Shown in pieces: positions 1 to 8,945 of a stretch of DNA of 21,319 nt. Numbering within the stretch: position 1 is the first letter of the stretch; the number at the start of each line of letters is the position of its first letter. The position numbers and the translations under genes were made by a program. A model generated the notes under the pieces. The model saw only the letters and a program-made list of their open reading frames with translations. It did not search any database and was not told the origin of the DNA. Source of the DNA: a virus; IMG/VR virus record IMGVR_UViG_3300009071_000093, positions 1-21,319 of that record. The stretch is one strand, 5' to 3'.

Positions 1-3000
1 ATATCAACAGATCAAGCAGCAATCTATAGAACAGATGCAGCTGCAGATGAAATCATTGATATTATCAATAACGGTTTAGACAATGTCGATACAATCGTTT
101 GGAGTGATCCAGCTTCTAACCTGGCATATTTCACACCAACAGATGCGACATATGATCCAGCCAGTGGTATTAGTGTTGTCACTGTTGCTAGTCACGGCTT
201 GACTACAGATGATTGGGTTATATTTGCTCCATATTCATTCACATTTACTTGTGATGTTGATGGTGATGCTACACAGCATTCATATCCAAGATCTACTGAT
301 GGAAACTTCAACACTCCAATGCAAGTTACTGCCGTAACCCAAGATACGTTCACTGTGAATGTCGGAACAAGTGCTCCAAGTGTCCATACATTTATATCTG
401 CTGCACCTAATGCTGTGATTCATACTTCTCAACAGTCTCAAGGTTATCACGCTAGAATCAATCTGCAGGCTAATAAAACATTCTTGCAACAAGATGTTGT
501 ATCTTATCTTAATGCAAATTATTTCACATTCGATGGTGATAAGTGCTCTCGTGATACTGGATTCATTCTTGATGCAGTCAAGAGGGATATCGCTACCGGA
601 TCAAATTATCATTCGGTATATACTGGATTGGCTTATCGTTCAGGTACTCTTGGTGCTCAGGTAGTAATTACTGAACAGCTCAATGAAACAATCGGTGCTG
701 TCAATTATATTCGTGACGAGATTGCTGTTGGGTTGACCGGTGCAGAACTTACTCGATCAAATGCAGCATTCAATGAAATTACTGATATCTTGGCAAACGG
801 TCTCGGTTCTGCTGATCCATATAACTTCGGTACAAATTCAGCAAGTGCTGCCACGCTAGACGCCAGAACAATCTTGCAGTTGAACAGAACATTCATGATC
901 GCAGAAGCAACTGCTTATGTTGCTGCTAATTATCCAGATCTAGAATATGATGTTGCTAAATGCGAGAGAGATACTGGATTCATTATTGATGCAGCTTCAT
1001 GGGATATTCAACACGGATCAAATGTTGCCTCTGCAAATAATGCTAAATTCTATTTCGAACATGCTGTTGCTACATTAGGAGCTGATGAGGTCATTCCTAC
1101 TGCAGATACATTTGAACATATTGCTGAGGTTGCGTTCAAGATCGTCAGAGATCAAGCTGTAATTCCTACTGCTGGTAATGCTGAGACCCAAGATCTGTCT
1201 CAAAGTGATATCGGCCTTCTTACTGCAAGCAAGGTTCGTAATCTGATAAACATCACTGCTACGGCTATTAAAGACTCTAGAGCTCTTCTGGTGCCAGAGT
1301 TCGTAGAACCAGTCGTAGAGTCTGGTTACTCCAGTGCAGTAGTATGGATCAATGGTCAGAGAACTCGACTCCAAGACGATGTCATTGATGAATATCTCAT
1401 ACCAACCTTCAACGGACTACCATATAACCAGGCTAAATGTTTCAGAGACGTTGGTTATATCTTAGATGCCGTTTCTAAAGATATCGAATACGGCGGTAAT
1501 GCATCAACCCTTGAGGCAATTCAATATTATTTTGAAGGTGCCTATGGTGTTTCATTAGATGATGGAACTGGTATTATCAATCAGGTTAATATCTTACCAT
1601 TAGAACAGAGAGAGCCAACAAAACTTGCATTCCAACATCTCGCTGATGCTTCACAACAAGTTGTAAGAAATGTCGTGGTTACTCCACAATCAGGCAATGC
1701 TGAGGCTCAGAACACTTCTGGAACAGCAGTAACAGTCGCTACAGCTGATTCTCTACACGACCTCGTGGAAACCATTGCAATCACAATGGATCAACTAGAG
1801 AATCCGGTATTACCAACCCTCGTATCTCCTGTTGCTGATCCTAATCAGACCATGGCAAGACAGAATCTGCAACTGAATAAAGCATTCGTTCAGCAAGAAG
1901 TGATTGGTTACTTGGATGATAGGTATTTCACATATAACAATACAAGTTGTTCTGGTGATACTGGAACATTGATGGATGCCGTAAAGAGAGATGTTCTGAC
2001 TGGGTCGAACTTCAATTCAATATTCAACGGTCTGGCATACAGGGCAGGAACAGTATCAACTGATCTGGTGATTGCTGAACAGTTAGAAGAAACCATCGGC
2101 GCAATCAATTACATCAAACAGAATACAGCAAGAAAAGTTTCTGGTGCTAATGCCAAGTCTCGTGTAGAGCAAGGGTTCAACGAAATCGTTGATATCATGA
2201 TCTATGGTCAGCCTGCTGCTGACACTATTGTTTGGGGTGATGGTGCTCTATCCGGCGGACATATTATTGCAAGAGAACAAATTCAAAGTAACAGAGAATT
2301 TTTGCAGAAAGAAGTATCATCATTCTTGAATGAAAAGTATTACACATATGATGATAATACATGCGAGAGAGATGTTGGCTACATTGTAGACGCTGTAGAA
2401 TTAGACTTGCTCCTTGGCACTAATTACAATTCTGTCCTTGCTGGTCGAGCATATCGATCACCGATTGCTGCTTCTACAATTACTGATGAACAGCCACAAA
2501 CAATTGCTGCTTTCAATAATCTCAAAACAGAGATAGCTGCAATAGTATCAGATGGTCCTTCTCTTACAAGAGTAAATGCATCTATAGATGAAATCAATGA
2601 TATCATCGCCAACGATACGGCCGATCCTCTTGTATGGACAGATCCAGGCGTTGACACCAATAGAAGATATGCCAGAGAACAATTACAGTTAAACCGAGAC
2701 TTTATCATTGCAGAAACCATTGCATGGATTGATGAATTTTTGCCAGAATATGATACTGTGAAATGTGCTAGAGACATTGGTAATATTCTTGATGCTGTAC
2801 GTAGAGATTTAATTTTAGGTACAGATCATAACACTATTACTGCTGGTGATGCATATCTCAGATCAAGTGCTGGTTTATCATATATTAATTCTCAGGGTCC
2901 ATACACGATCGCCGGTATAGAGTATGCCAGAGATCAAGTGAAGGCCTTGGTATCTACTCCAGATGCTCAGATTGATGCTTTGTTTGCAAGAGTTATCGAT

Positions 3001-6000
3001 GTCCTTAATGGATCGGTTACTGCTTATATCGCACCTTCATATCCTAACCATGCTGGTTCATACGACACTACTGAACGTTCAGATGCTAGAACAGCAATCC
3101 AAACTAATCGTGCTACGATTGTGGATGATATGCAAGACTGGATTGCACAACAATATCCAACTCATATCTACGACGTTGCTAAGTGCAAAAGAGATGCTGG
3201 TTATATCCTAGATGCGGTGACCCACGATATCTTATACGGTGGAAACAGTGCATCACATATCGCCGCGCTTGCGTACTTTGATGGTACAGAATCACAGTTA
3301 GGCCCGGATGAAGCAATTCCTACTGTTTCTGCATTCGGTTATCTGAAATCATTAATAAACGCAAACATTGCTACTGCTCCAGAACAAGATCGAGTTAAAA
3401 CTCTGATAGACATTGTCATTGATGTAATTAATGCAGGTTCTATATCAGGCATGCCTGCAGTCGTTGAACCGGATTTGACTGGTTTAGTTACTACAGATCA
3501 TGATCTCATAGTAACGAATCAAACGGCAATTGCTAATCAGACTCCTGTATTCATTAAAGCTAATTATCCTGTATATGATCAAGCCAAGTGCGAGAGAGAT
3601 ACTGGATTCATCATCGATGCTATATCACACGATGTACAGTATACCGGTAACAGAGCGACTTTGGCAAATGCTGGATTCTATTTTGTCAATGGTATAAACA
3701 CGCTACCATCTCTACAAAGAGTATCGACTAAAGCAGCATATCTTCGATTGGCTGAAGTAATGTCTCAGGTTGTCACAGAGACTCTGGTGACTGTATCATC
3801 TGGCAACGCCGAAGTACAAGACACGGCTGGACTTCCCGCAACTGCGACAGAGGCAACTACTGTTACAGAATTAGGAACAATTATTGCAAATGCTGTTGCT
3901 GCAGATACTCCGGCAAATCTTCCTGCTAGAGTTGAGCCTGATGTTACTTGGGTCGCAAACAATTACGTAACGTCTCGGAATACAATTGTAGGTGCTACCT
4001 CTTCATTGGCAGCTGCTACCACACTATTCTTGAATTCAGATTACGATAATGAAACTTGCACAAGAGATCTTGGCTATATCATCGATGCGGTACGCAGAGA
4101 TTTCCTTACTGGTTCTACCCATCATACAGTTACAGCAGCAAATGCATATTTAAGAAATGCTGGTGCTTATGTTGCTAGTAGTCAATCTGATAGGACTGCT
4201 CAGGTTGTAGCCTATGCTAGGGATCTTATTACAAATCTAACTCTCGTAACCTCTGACGCTTCTATTATTAGTCTATTCCAGACTGTAATTGATGTCTTAG
4301 AAGGAACGACTAGTACATTCGGAACCTCTACATATCCGACTACTGCCGGTTCATATCAAACTGCTCCTAGAATTGCTGCTAGCATTGGTATTCAGTCTAA
4401 TATTGCATCATTACAGTCAGATGTTAGTGATTATATTCAGGAAACTTATCCGAATGTTTACTACGATAATGCTAAATGTTCAAGAGATCTTGGCCACATC
4501 ATTGATGCAGTTCGAAGAGATTTGGTGCTCGGCACCAACCATAATTCGGTAACAGCAGCAAATGCATATTTAAGATCCACAAGTGGTTATCCTGCAAACG
4601 GTCAAAGCACTGCTACCATTGCAGCAGTTGAATTTGCAAGAGATAAGATCACGCGATTGCCAAGTGTAGAAAGCATTGGAGAAGTCAACGGTCTATTCGA
4701 AAGAGTAATCGATGTTCTAAATGGATCTGTCACGACATTCGAACCTTCGGTTTTCCCAACCACAGAAGGTGCATCTTATCAGGTAACACTTGATAGAGAA
4801 GAAGGTTCTGCTCGATTACAAGCTAACAAATTGACTTTCGCTAGTGAATTGACAGCTTGGATTGACACTCAGATAGCAGGGAATATTGCTCCATTCACAG
4901 ATACCTTTGTTTATGATGTTGCTAAGTGCGAAAGAGACACTGGCTTCATTATAGATGCATTGACTCATGACATTAAATACGGTGGTAATTCTTCATCTAG
5001 ATTGAGTGCAGAAGCTTACATCGAAGGAACTTCAATATTAACTCAACAGGCTGAATCGTCTGCTGCATTCTCACAGCTTAAGGCCATCATTGGTGGTTAC
5101 ACTACTGGATTAGATACTGGTATCATTACATCGGTACAGACTTTACTGGATATCATTATCGATGTCCTCGATGCTGGATCTATCAGTGGCATGCCTGCTC
5201 TTGTCGAAATCGACACTACTGGATTAGATGTAACAGAATATTCTCAGATCACTAATAGTCAAGCTTCAATTATAACAGATACTGTTACATATGTCAACAC
5301 TAATTATCCAACTTATGATGTTGCTGATTGTGAACGTGATGTAGGATTTATCCTCGATGGGGTTTCATTCGATATTAAATATGGTGGAAATACTGCATCT
5401 AGATTATCAGCCATTGCATATTTCGATGCAAACGTAAGTCAATTAGGTGACGCAGATGAGGTTACTGCATCTATCGGTGCATATACACAACTTAAAACTC
5501 TTGTCGGTACTGTAATTACAAATACCATAGGAGCAACCGCTGCAGAGGTCACTCGAGCAGAAGAATTGATTGATATTATTATCGATGTTTTGACTGCTGG
5601 AAATCTCGACAGTTTAGAGGCCTTGGTTGAAGTTGATACCGCTGGTTACACTCTGACTGAATATGATGAAATCGTAAACAATCAAGCAACAGTAATCGCA
5701 GATTCTGTCACATGGGCAAATGAAAATGTGCCTAATGGTTTAGGTTACAATGCGGCTTCATGTGAAAGAGATGTAGGCTACTTGTTAGATTGTGTATCAT
5801 TCGATATTCAACACGGTGGTAATAGTGCTACTATTCAAGACGCTGAAATGTATTTCAAGAATGCATATACAACAAACGTATTGCCGGAATATCAAAAAAG
5901 AGCTTCAGTAAGAGCATTTAGTCATTTGGCTGAAGTAGTTCGACAAGTGGTAAATGCCGAAACAGTAACTCCCTCAACCGGTAACCCCATATCACAAGAT

Positions 6001-8457
6001 ATAGGGACTAGTGCTGGTGGTGCGATCGCGCAAGACGCAAAAGACCTGGTTAATATCACAACAAATGTGGTTGGAGAATCCAGTCTTGCTAATTTACCGG
6101 CTGAGATTGAACCAGATACTGCAGCTTATGATGCCGAATATGTCTCGGCATTTAATACAATCACAGAAGTCAAGCCTACCCTCCAGTCTGGTGTTATCAC
6201 TTATCTTTCTAGAGAGTGGAACGGCCTTGGATATGATCAGGCTAAGTGTATTAGAGATACTGGCTATATCATCGATGCTATCTCACACGATTTACAGTAC
6301 AAAGGTACTGCAGCAATATGGAACGCTTCTCAGATCTACTTCTCGAATGCTGTTAATACTTTACCTTATGAACAAAGAGAGCCCACTAAGAAGGCATTCT
6401 CTCATATGGCAGAAGTGATTGAACAGGTAGTCGAGTTGCAGACAGTTGTTCCTTCGCCTGGTAATACTGTTGCTCAGATCACTACTGGTATCGGAGCAAA
6501 TCCATTAACTGGTGATCGTGCTAAAGAACTTGGTATGTACATTGCCAATATCGTTGAGGATCCAGATGGTGATACAGTACCTCTGCGAGACGAGCCTGAT
6601 TACGATTGGGTTGCATCTAATTACACGACTGGTGTGACAAATATCGAGGCTTCGGCAGACACAATAGTCACAGGTGTAATTGATTATATTGCCAAGAACT
6701 GGAATGGTTTAAGTTACATCGAAGATAGTTGCAGAAGAGATATCGGATTCATCATCGATGCAGTATCACATGACGTGCAATACGGCGGTAATCGTGCAAC
6801 TAGAATCAATGCTCAGATTTATTTTGAAAACGCAATTAGTGTCCTTCCGGTATCAACGAGAAGACAAACCGCCGATACCTATGAATATCTGGGGTTGTTG
6901 GTAAGGAATATCATACAAAACAACGATACACAAGATCTGGCTTACACTTCAACCGCGCAAGATTTCTCTCAACCTGCTGCTACATCTGTTGATGGTGCTA
7001 GAGCTCAAGATCTTGTACAAATTATTGAAAGTGTAATTCGTCAAGATGATATCAGTGTGTTGGCATCACAAGAAGAGCCAGACCTCAGTTGGATTGATTC
7101 GTCATTGGTTACTCTTGGTACTACTATCGATGAAAGCACGACAACTCTTGCTGATAGTATGATTGAATTTATTAGATCAGAATTTGATGTTCTTGATTAT
7201 AATAGGGCTAAGTGCTACAGAGACGTCCAATATTTGTTGGATGGATTCAGCTGGGATCTTAACTATGATAGTAATCTTGCGTCTCGATGGAACGCAGAAT
7301 TCTATTTCTGGAATAATACCTTAAGACTCCCAGAAGATCAACGCATACCTACTGGTAAATCGTACAGAGAATTGGGTAATATATGTGCGTCTGTCCTTCA
7401 AGGTGAGCTGACTGGCCAGGTTATCAATAGTGGATTCCCTTCAGAAGTAGAAGTTGAGAAGGTCAAGTCTCTAGCAAATATATATTATCTGACTTTGACG
7501 AATAATTCTACGAAGTATCTTCCTGTTCGTCAAGATCCTAGCTTGGATTGGGTCAATATTCGATATCAAGATGCTAAGAATACAATTGAATCATTAAAGA
7601 TTGGTCTTGCATTTGATACTGTAAGATTTGTTGGGGCCACCTATAAGTTTGTAGATGAATATCTGACCCGAAGAGACGCTGGTAATTTACTACAATCAGT
7701 AAGAAATGACTTCGAGTTCAAGAATACTGCAACAGGTGTAGGAGGTTCTTCTAAGGCCACATTAACCTATACTGCTGCGTTCTTTGATTATAAGGGCGAA
7801 TTGGTATTTCCTACCTTTAACCCATCAATACAAGGTTTAAGGTACAAGGGTAGTGTAGCTGCAATTGCTGATTTACCTACCACCGGCCAGAAGCCATATT
7901 GGTCATATATTGTAACGCCAACGACTGGTGATTTCCTCACTAATATCTGGGCAGGTACTGTATATTATTGGGATGGTCTTAGCTGGGTAAATGCAGGCAC
8001 TAATAATACCGATCTACTCGATGCTTTCGTAGGATGTTGGGAGAGAATTAAGACAAACCTTATTAATAACTATTCACCAGATAGTCCTCACGACTTGATG
8101 ATAGAGGGCTTGATAGGAGATTGTGTAATTGGTAATGTACTCAAACCTTCTACATTGGTATTCGGTGCGTTGGTGGAATCCATTGCTCACCAGTTCAACG
8201 GTGCATCGGCAGGTGTTAACAGAAACGCATTGCCTCTGAACTTTAGGAACTTGGGTAGTGCAATCTCGGCATTGGCATCGGTCCAATACGAGGACGGAGG
8301 CCGAATTCGATGGTCGGGTTCTGACGAATTGAATAACCAGTATTTTGCCCGAGGATTGAGAATTAATGGTCGAACTGGACGAATTGAAGGAAGACCATTC
8401 ACATCATCAGTAAGAAAACTTGCCAGACGTGCTTCTCAGAGTAGAGCAATCGTCTAA
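1..8457 (+). CDS. Giant repeat-containing virion structural protein (5' truncated)
   Basis: The frame is open from base 1 to the TAA at 8455-8457, giving at least 2818 residues; the start lies left of the window. The protein is an array of 134-170 residue units. Each begins with a helix-like head (pattern AR..LQ.N..F), then a core such as YDxAKCxRDxGFIIDAVxxD with a following GGN or GTN, and ends in a helical tail (patterns DEINDIIAN or GNAEtQ). Sixteen units carry the Cys and a seventeenth has Thr there. A beta-type insert occupies about residues 42-144. The last 200 residues form a separate domain ending in a basic tail (RKLARR). I recognise this repeat style from large cyanophage and marine myovirus structural proteins of unassigned position. 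A structural, tail-associated role is inferred from the neighbouring fibre genes. There is no signal peptide or membrane segment to see. Homology is confident, exact function is not. Confidence 0.9.
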   Translation: MSTDQAAIYRTDAAADEIIDIINNGLDNVDTIVWSDPASNLAYFTPTDATYDPASGISVVTVASHGLTTDDWVIFAPYSFTFTCDVDGDATQHSYPRSTDGNFNTPMQVTAVTQDTFTVNVGTSAPSVHTFISAAPNAVIHTSQQSQGYHARINLQANKTFLQQDVVSYLNANYFTFDGDKCSRDTGFILDAVKRDIATGSNYHSVYTGLAYRSGTLGAQVVITEQLNETIGAVNYIRDEIAVGLTGAELTRSNAAFNEITDILANGLGSADPYNFGTNSASAATLDARTILQLNRTFMIAEATAYVAANYPDLEYDVAKCERDTGFIIDAASWDIQHGSNVASANNAKFYFEHAVATLGADEVIPTADTFEHIAEVAFKIVRDQAVIPTAGNAETQDLSQSDIGLLTASKVRNLINITATAIKDSRALLVPEFVEPVVESGYSSAVVWINGQRTRLQDDVIDEYLIPTFNGLPYNQAKCFRDVGYILDAVSKDIEYGGNASTLEAIQYYFEGAYGVSLDDGTGIINQVNILPLEQREPTKLAFQHLADASQQVVRNVVVTPQSGNAEAQNTSGTAVTVATADSLHDLVETIAITMDQLENPVLPTLVSPVADPNQTMARQNLQLNKAFVQQEVIGYLDDRYFTYNNTSCSGDTGTLMDAVKRDVLTGSNFNSIFNGLAYRAGTVSTDLVIAEQLEETIGAINYIKQNTARKVSGANAKSRVEQGFNEIVDIMIYGQPAADTIVWGDGALSGGHIIAREQIQSNREFLQKEVSSFLNEKYYTYDDNTCERDVGYIVDAVELDLLLGTNYNSVLAGRAYRSPIAASTITDEQPQTIAAFNNLKTEIAAIVSDGPSLTRVNASIDEINDIIANDTADPLVWTDPGVDTNRRYAREQLQLNRDFIIAETIAWIDEFLPEYDTVKCARDIGNILDAVRRDLILGTDHNTITAGDAYLRSSAGLSYINSQGPYTIAGIEYARDQVKALVSTPDAQIDALFARVIDVLNGSVTAYIAPSYPNHAGSYDTTERSDARTAIQTNRATIVDDMQDWIAQQYPTHIYDVAKCKRDAGYILDAVTHDILYGGNSASHIAALAYFDGTESQLGPDEAIPTVSAFGYLKSLINANIATAPEQDRVKTLIDIVIDVINAGSISGMPAVVEPDLTGLVTTDHDLIVTNQTAIANQTPVFIKANYPVYDQAKCERDTGFIIDAISHDVQYTGNRATLANAGFYFVNGINTLPSLQRVSTKAAYLRLAEVMSQVVTETLVTVSSGNAEVQDTAGLPATATEATTVTELGTIIANAVAADTPANLPARVEPDVTWVANNYVTSRNTIVGATSSLAAATTLFLNSDYDNETCTRDLGYIIDAVRRDFLTGSTHHTVTAANAYLRNAGAYVASSQSDRTAQVVAYARDLITNLTLVTSDASIISLFQTVIDVLEGTTSTFGTSTYPTTAGSYQTAPRIAASIGIQSNIASLQSDVSDYIQETYPNVYYDNAKCSRDLGHIIDAVRRDLVLGTNHNSVTAANAYLRSTSGYPANGQSTATIAAVEFARDKITRLPSVESIGEVNGLFERVIDVLNGSVTTFEPSVFPTTEGASYQVTLDREEGSARLQANKLTFASELTAWIDTQIAGNIAPFTDTFVYDVAKCERDTGFIIDALTHDIKYGGNSSSRLSAEAYIEGTSILTQQAESSAAFSQLKAIIGGYTTGLDTGIITSVQTLLDIIIDVLDAGSISGMPALVEIDTTGLDVTEYSQITNSQASIITDTVTYVNTNYPTYDVADCERDVGFILDGVSFDIKYGGNTASRLSAIAYFDANVSQLGDADEVTASIGAYTQLKTLVGTVITNTIGATAAEVTRAEELIDIIIDVLTAGNLDSLEALVEVDTAGYTLTEYDEIVNNQATVIADSVTWANENVPNGLGYNAASCERDVGYLLDCVSFDIQHGGNSATIQDAEMYFKNAYTTNVLPEYQKRASVRAFSHLAEVVRQVVNAETVTPSTGNPISQDIGTSAGGAIAQDAKDLVNITTNVVGESSLANLPAEIEPDTAAYDAEYVSAFNTITEVKPTLQSGVITYLSREWNGLGYDQAKCIRDTGYIIDAISHDLQYKGTAAIWNASQIYFSNAVNTLPYEQREPTKKAFSHMAEVIEQVVELQTVVPSPGNTVAQITTGIGANPLTGDRAKELGMYIANIVEDPDGDTVPLRDEPDYDWVASNYTTGVTNIEASADTIVTGVIDYIAKNWNGLSYIEDSCRRDIGFIIDAVSHDVQYGGNRATRINAQIYFENAISVLPVSTRRQTADTYEYLGLLVRNIIQNNDTQDLAYTSTAQDFSQPAATSVDGARAQDLVQIIESVIRQDDISVLASQEEPDLSWIDSSLVTLGTTIDESTTTLADSMIEFIRSEFDVLDYNRAKCYRDVQYLLDGFSWDLNYDSNLASRWNAEFYFWNNTLRLPEDQRIPTGKSYRELGNICASVLQGELTGQVINSGFPSEVEVEKVKSLANIYYLTLTNNSTKYLPVRQDPSLDWVNIRYQDAKNTIESLKIGLAFDTVRFVGATYKFVDEYLTRRDAGNLLQSVRNDFEFKNTATGVGGSSKATLTYTAAFFDYKGELVFPTFNPSIQGLRYKGSVAAIADLPTTGQKPYWSYIVTPTTGDFLTNIWAGTVYYWDGLSWVNAGTNNTDLLDAFVGCWERIKTNLINNYSPDSPHDLMIEGLIGDCVIGNVLKPSTLVFGALVESIAHQFNGASAGVNRNALPLNFRNLGSAISALASVQYEDGGRIRWSGSDELNNQYFARGLRINGRTGRIEGRPFTSSVRKLARRASQSRAIV
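124..432 (+). other. Beta-type domain inserted between two CxRD repeats
   Basis: About residues 42-144 of the truncated protein break the helical repeat pattern. The segment is rich in Thr, Val, Phe and Tyr, with alternating hydrophobic residues (SVVTVASHGL, FTFTCDVDGD, HSYPRSTD, TFTVNVGTSAP, HTFISA). It sits exactly between the WSDPA end of one repeat and the AR.NLQ.NK head of the next. I recall similar VxSHGL...HxYPRxTD...VNVG modules in cyanophage structural proteins. A small beta-sandwich protruding from the repeat rod is inferred. Confidence 0.6.
466..7720 (+). repeat. Array of 17 CxRD repeats within the giant structural gene
   Basis: The Cys codon of each unit starts at 544, 961, 1438, 1948, 2362, 2764, 3184, 3589, 4057, 4477, 4927, 5329, 5761, 6247, 6730 and 7213; the seventeenth unit has ACC (Thr) at 7666. 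Spacings are 402-510 bases (134-170 residues). Three subtypes can be read. Type A has GTN/GSN followed by an AYR or AYLR motif (units 1, 4, 5, 6, 9, 10). Type B is long, with a YF motif and usually GNxxxQ (2, 3, 8, 13-16). Type C is short, with GGNxxS and an IDIIIDV tail (7, 11, 12). Bases 1-123 are the tail of a further type A unit, so the array extends left of the window. Unit 4 has Gly in place of the Arg of CxRD. Confidence 0.9.
7830..8454 (+). other. C-terminal domain of the giant repeat protein
   Basis: After the degenerate last repeat comes a short beta module (KGSVAAIADLPTTG to YYWDGLSWVNAG, the latter at 7963-7998). It is followed by a compact segment with NALPLNFRNLG, DELNNQYFARGLRING and RTGRIEGRPF, and then a basic tail. 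The Gly/Arg-rich end looks far more conserved in style than the repeats and I have a memory of it in cyanophage homologues. It is a plausible anchoring or multimerisation end, which is inference. Confidence 0.5.
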
Positions 8458-8461
8458 AAGT

Positions 8462-8469
8462 TCTAAATA
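8462..8469 (+). promoter_or_regulatory. Possible T4-type late promoter (TCTAAATA)
   Basis: The 36-base gap after the giant gene contains TCTAAATA, one mismatch from the T4 late octamer TATAAATA. It ends 24 bases before the ATG at 8494. The perfect copy at 15301-15308 ends 22 bases before its gene, so the placement matches. A transcript starting some 6-7 bases downstream would carry the AGGA Shine-Dalgarno at 8483-8486. The single mismatch keeps confidence moderate. Confidence 0.45.
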
Positions 8470-8493
8470 GAAAAGGAACTATAGGATTTATAC

Positions 8494-8931
8494 ATGCCAG
8501 CTAATACAGACATCATAACAGTTGTAACATCACAGGCGCCGGATGCGAAACCTGTTGCGGTAAATTTAGAGCTAACAACCAATTGGCAAGAAATAGTACG
8601 AGTACCCAATTATGAAGTTCCAGAACTTGTATTCGGTGGCTCGACTACAGTAGAGCCAGGTGTTGGTGAAATCATTAGTCCATTGGTGTGTTGCAACGCA
8701 TATGCAAATACAGCCACTGTTGACGTCCATGTATACCGATACGATTTAAATGATACGTTCTGGTTGGTTCGTAATTTACAAATCCCCGGTTACGATACTA
8801 TCGCAATACCTCTTAATGGTCAATTTTTAAGAACAGGAGATATTCTTGAGGCTAAAAGTGACACTGAATATGCAATAAATACTACATTATCATTTACACT
8901 TGGTCAGTCAGAAGAAGACGACGTAGTATAA
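8494..8931 (+). CDS. Small beta-rich virion structural protein, 145 residues
   Basis: The ATG at 8494 has AGGA at 8483-8486 (7-base gap), and TAA closes at 8929-8931. The sequence alternates hydrophobic and polar residues throughout (AVNLELTTNWQEIVRV, VDVHVYRYDL, YAINTTLSFTLG), includes a GEIISPLVCCNAY segment with adjacent cysteines, and ends in an acidic tail (SEEDDVV). This suggests a beta-sandwich with no signal peptide or transmembrane helix. I recall small marine-myophage proteins with the same plan (TPQAP start, VPxYxVPEIVFGG, RTGDILE, GQSEqDD end) beside fibre genes, always of unknown function. Its place 14 bases before the collagen-like fibre gene suggests an accessory, connector or decoration protein for that fibre or the tail. 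It could equally be a head or neck decoration protein. Coding status is certain, role is open. Confidence 0.88.
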   Translation: MPANTDIITVVTSQAPDAKPVAVNLELTTNWQEIVRVPNYEVPELVFGGSTTVEPGVGEIISPLVCCNAYANTATVDVHVYRYDLNDTFWLVRNLQIPGYDTIAIPLNGQFLRTGDILEAKSDTEYAINTTLSFTLGQSEEDDVV

Positions 8932-8945
8932 TTTGAGGAACCAAA

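Noticed and set aside
199-201. TTG at 199 as a start codon of the giant gene
   Set aside because: The frame is open to base 1 and the upstream codons encode a proper repeat tail (DEIIDIINN...WSDPA), so the gene simply runs off the left edge.
6011-6418. Plus-strand open frame of 135 residues inside the repeat protein
   Set aside because: It overlaps two well-formed CxRD repeats in the coding frame and has no family resemblance.
8927-8934. TATAATTT before the collagen-like fibre gene as a late promoter
   Set aside because: It has two mismatches to TATAAATA, overlaps the preceding stop codon and leaves too little room before the GAGG site and ATG.
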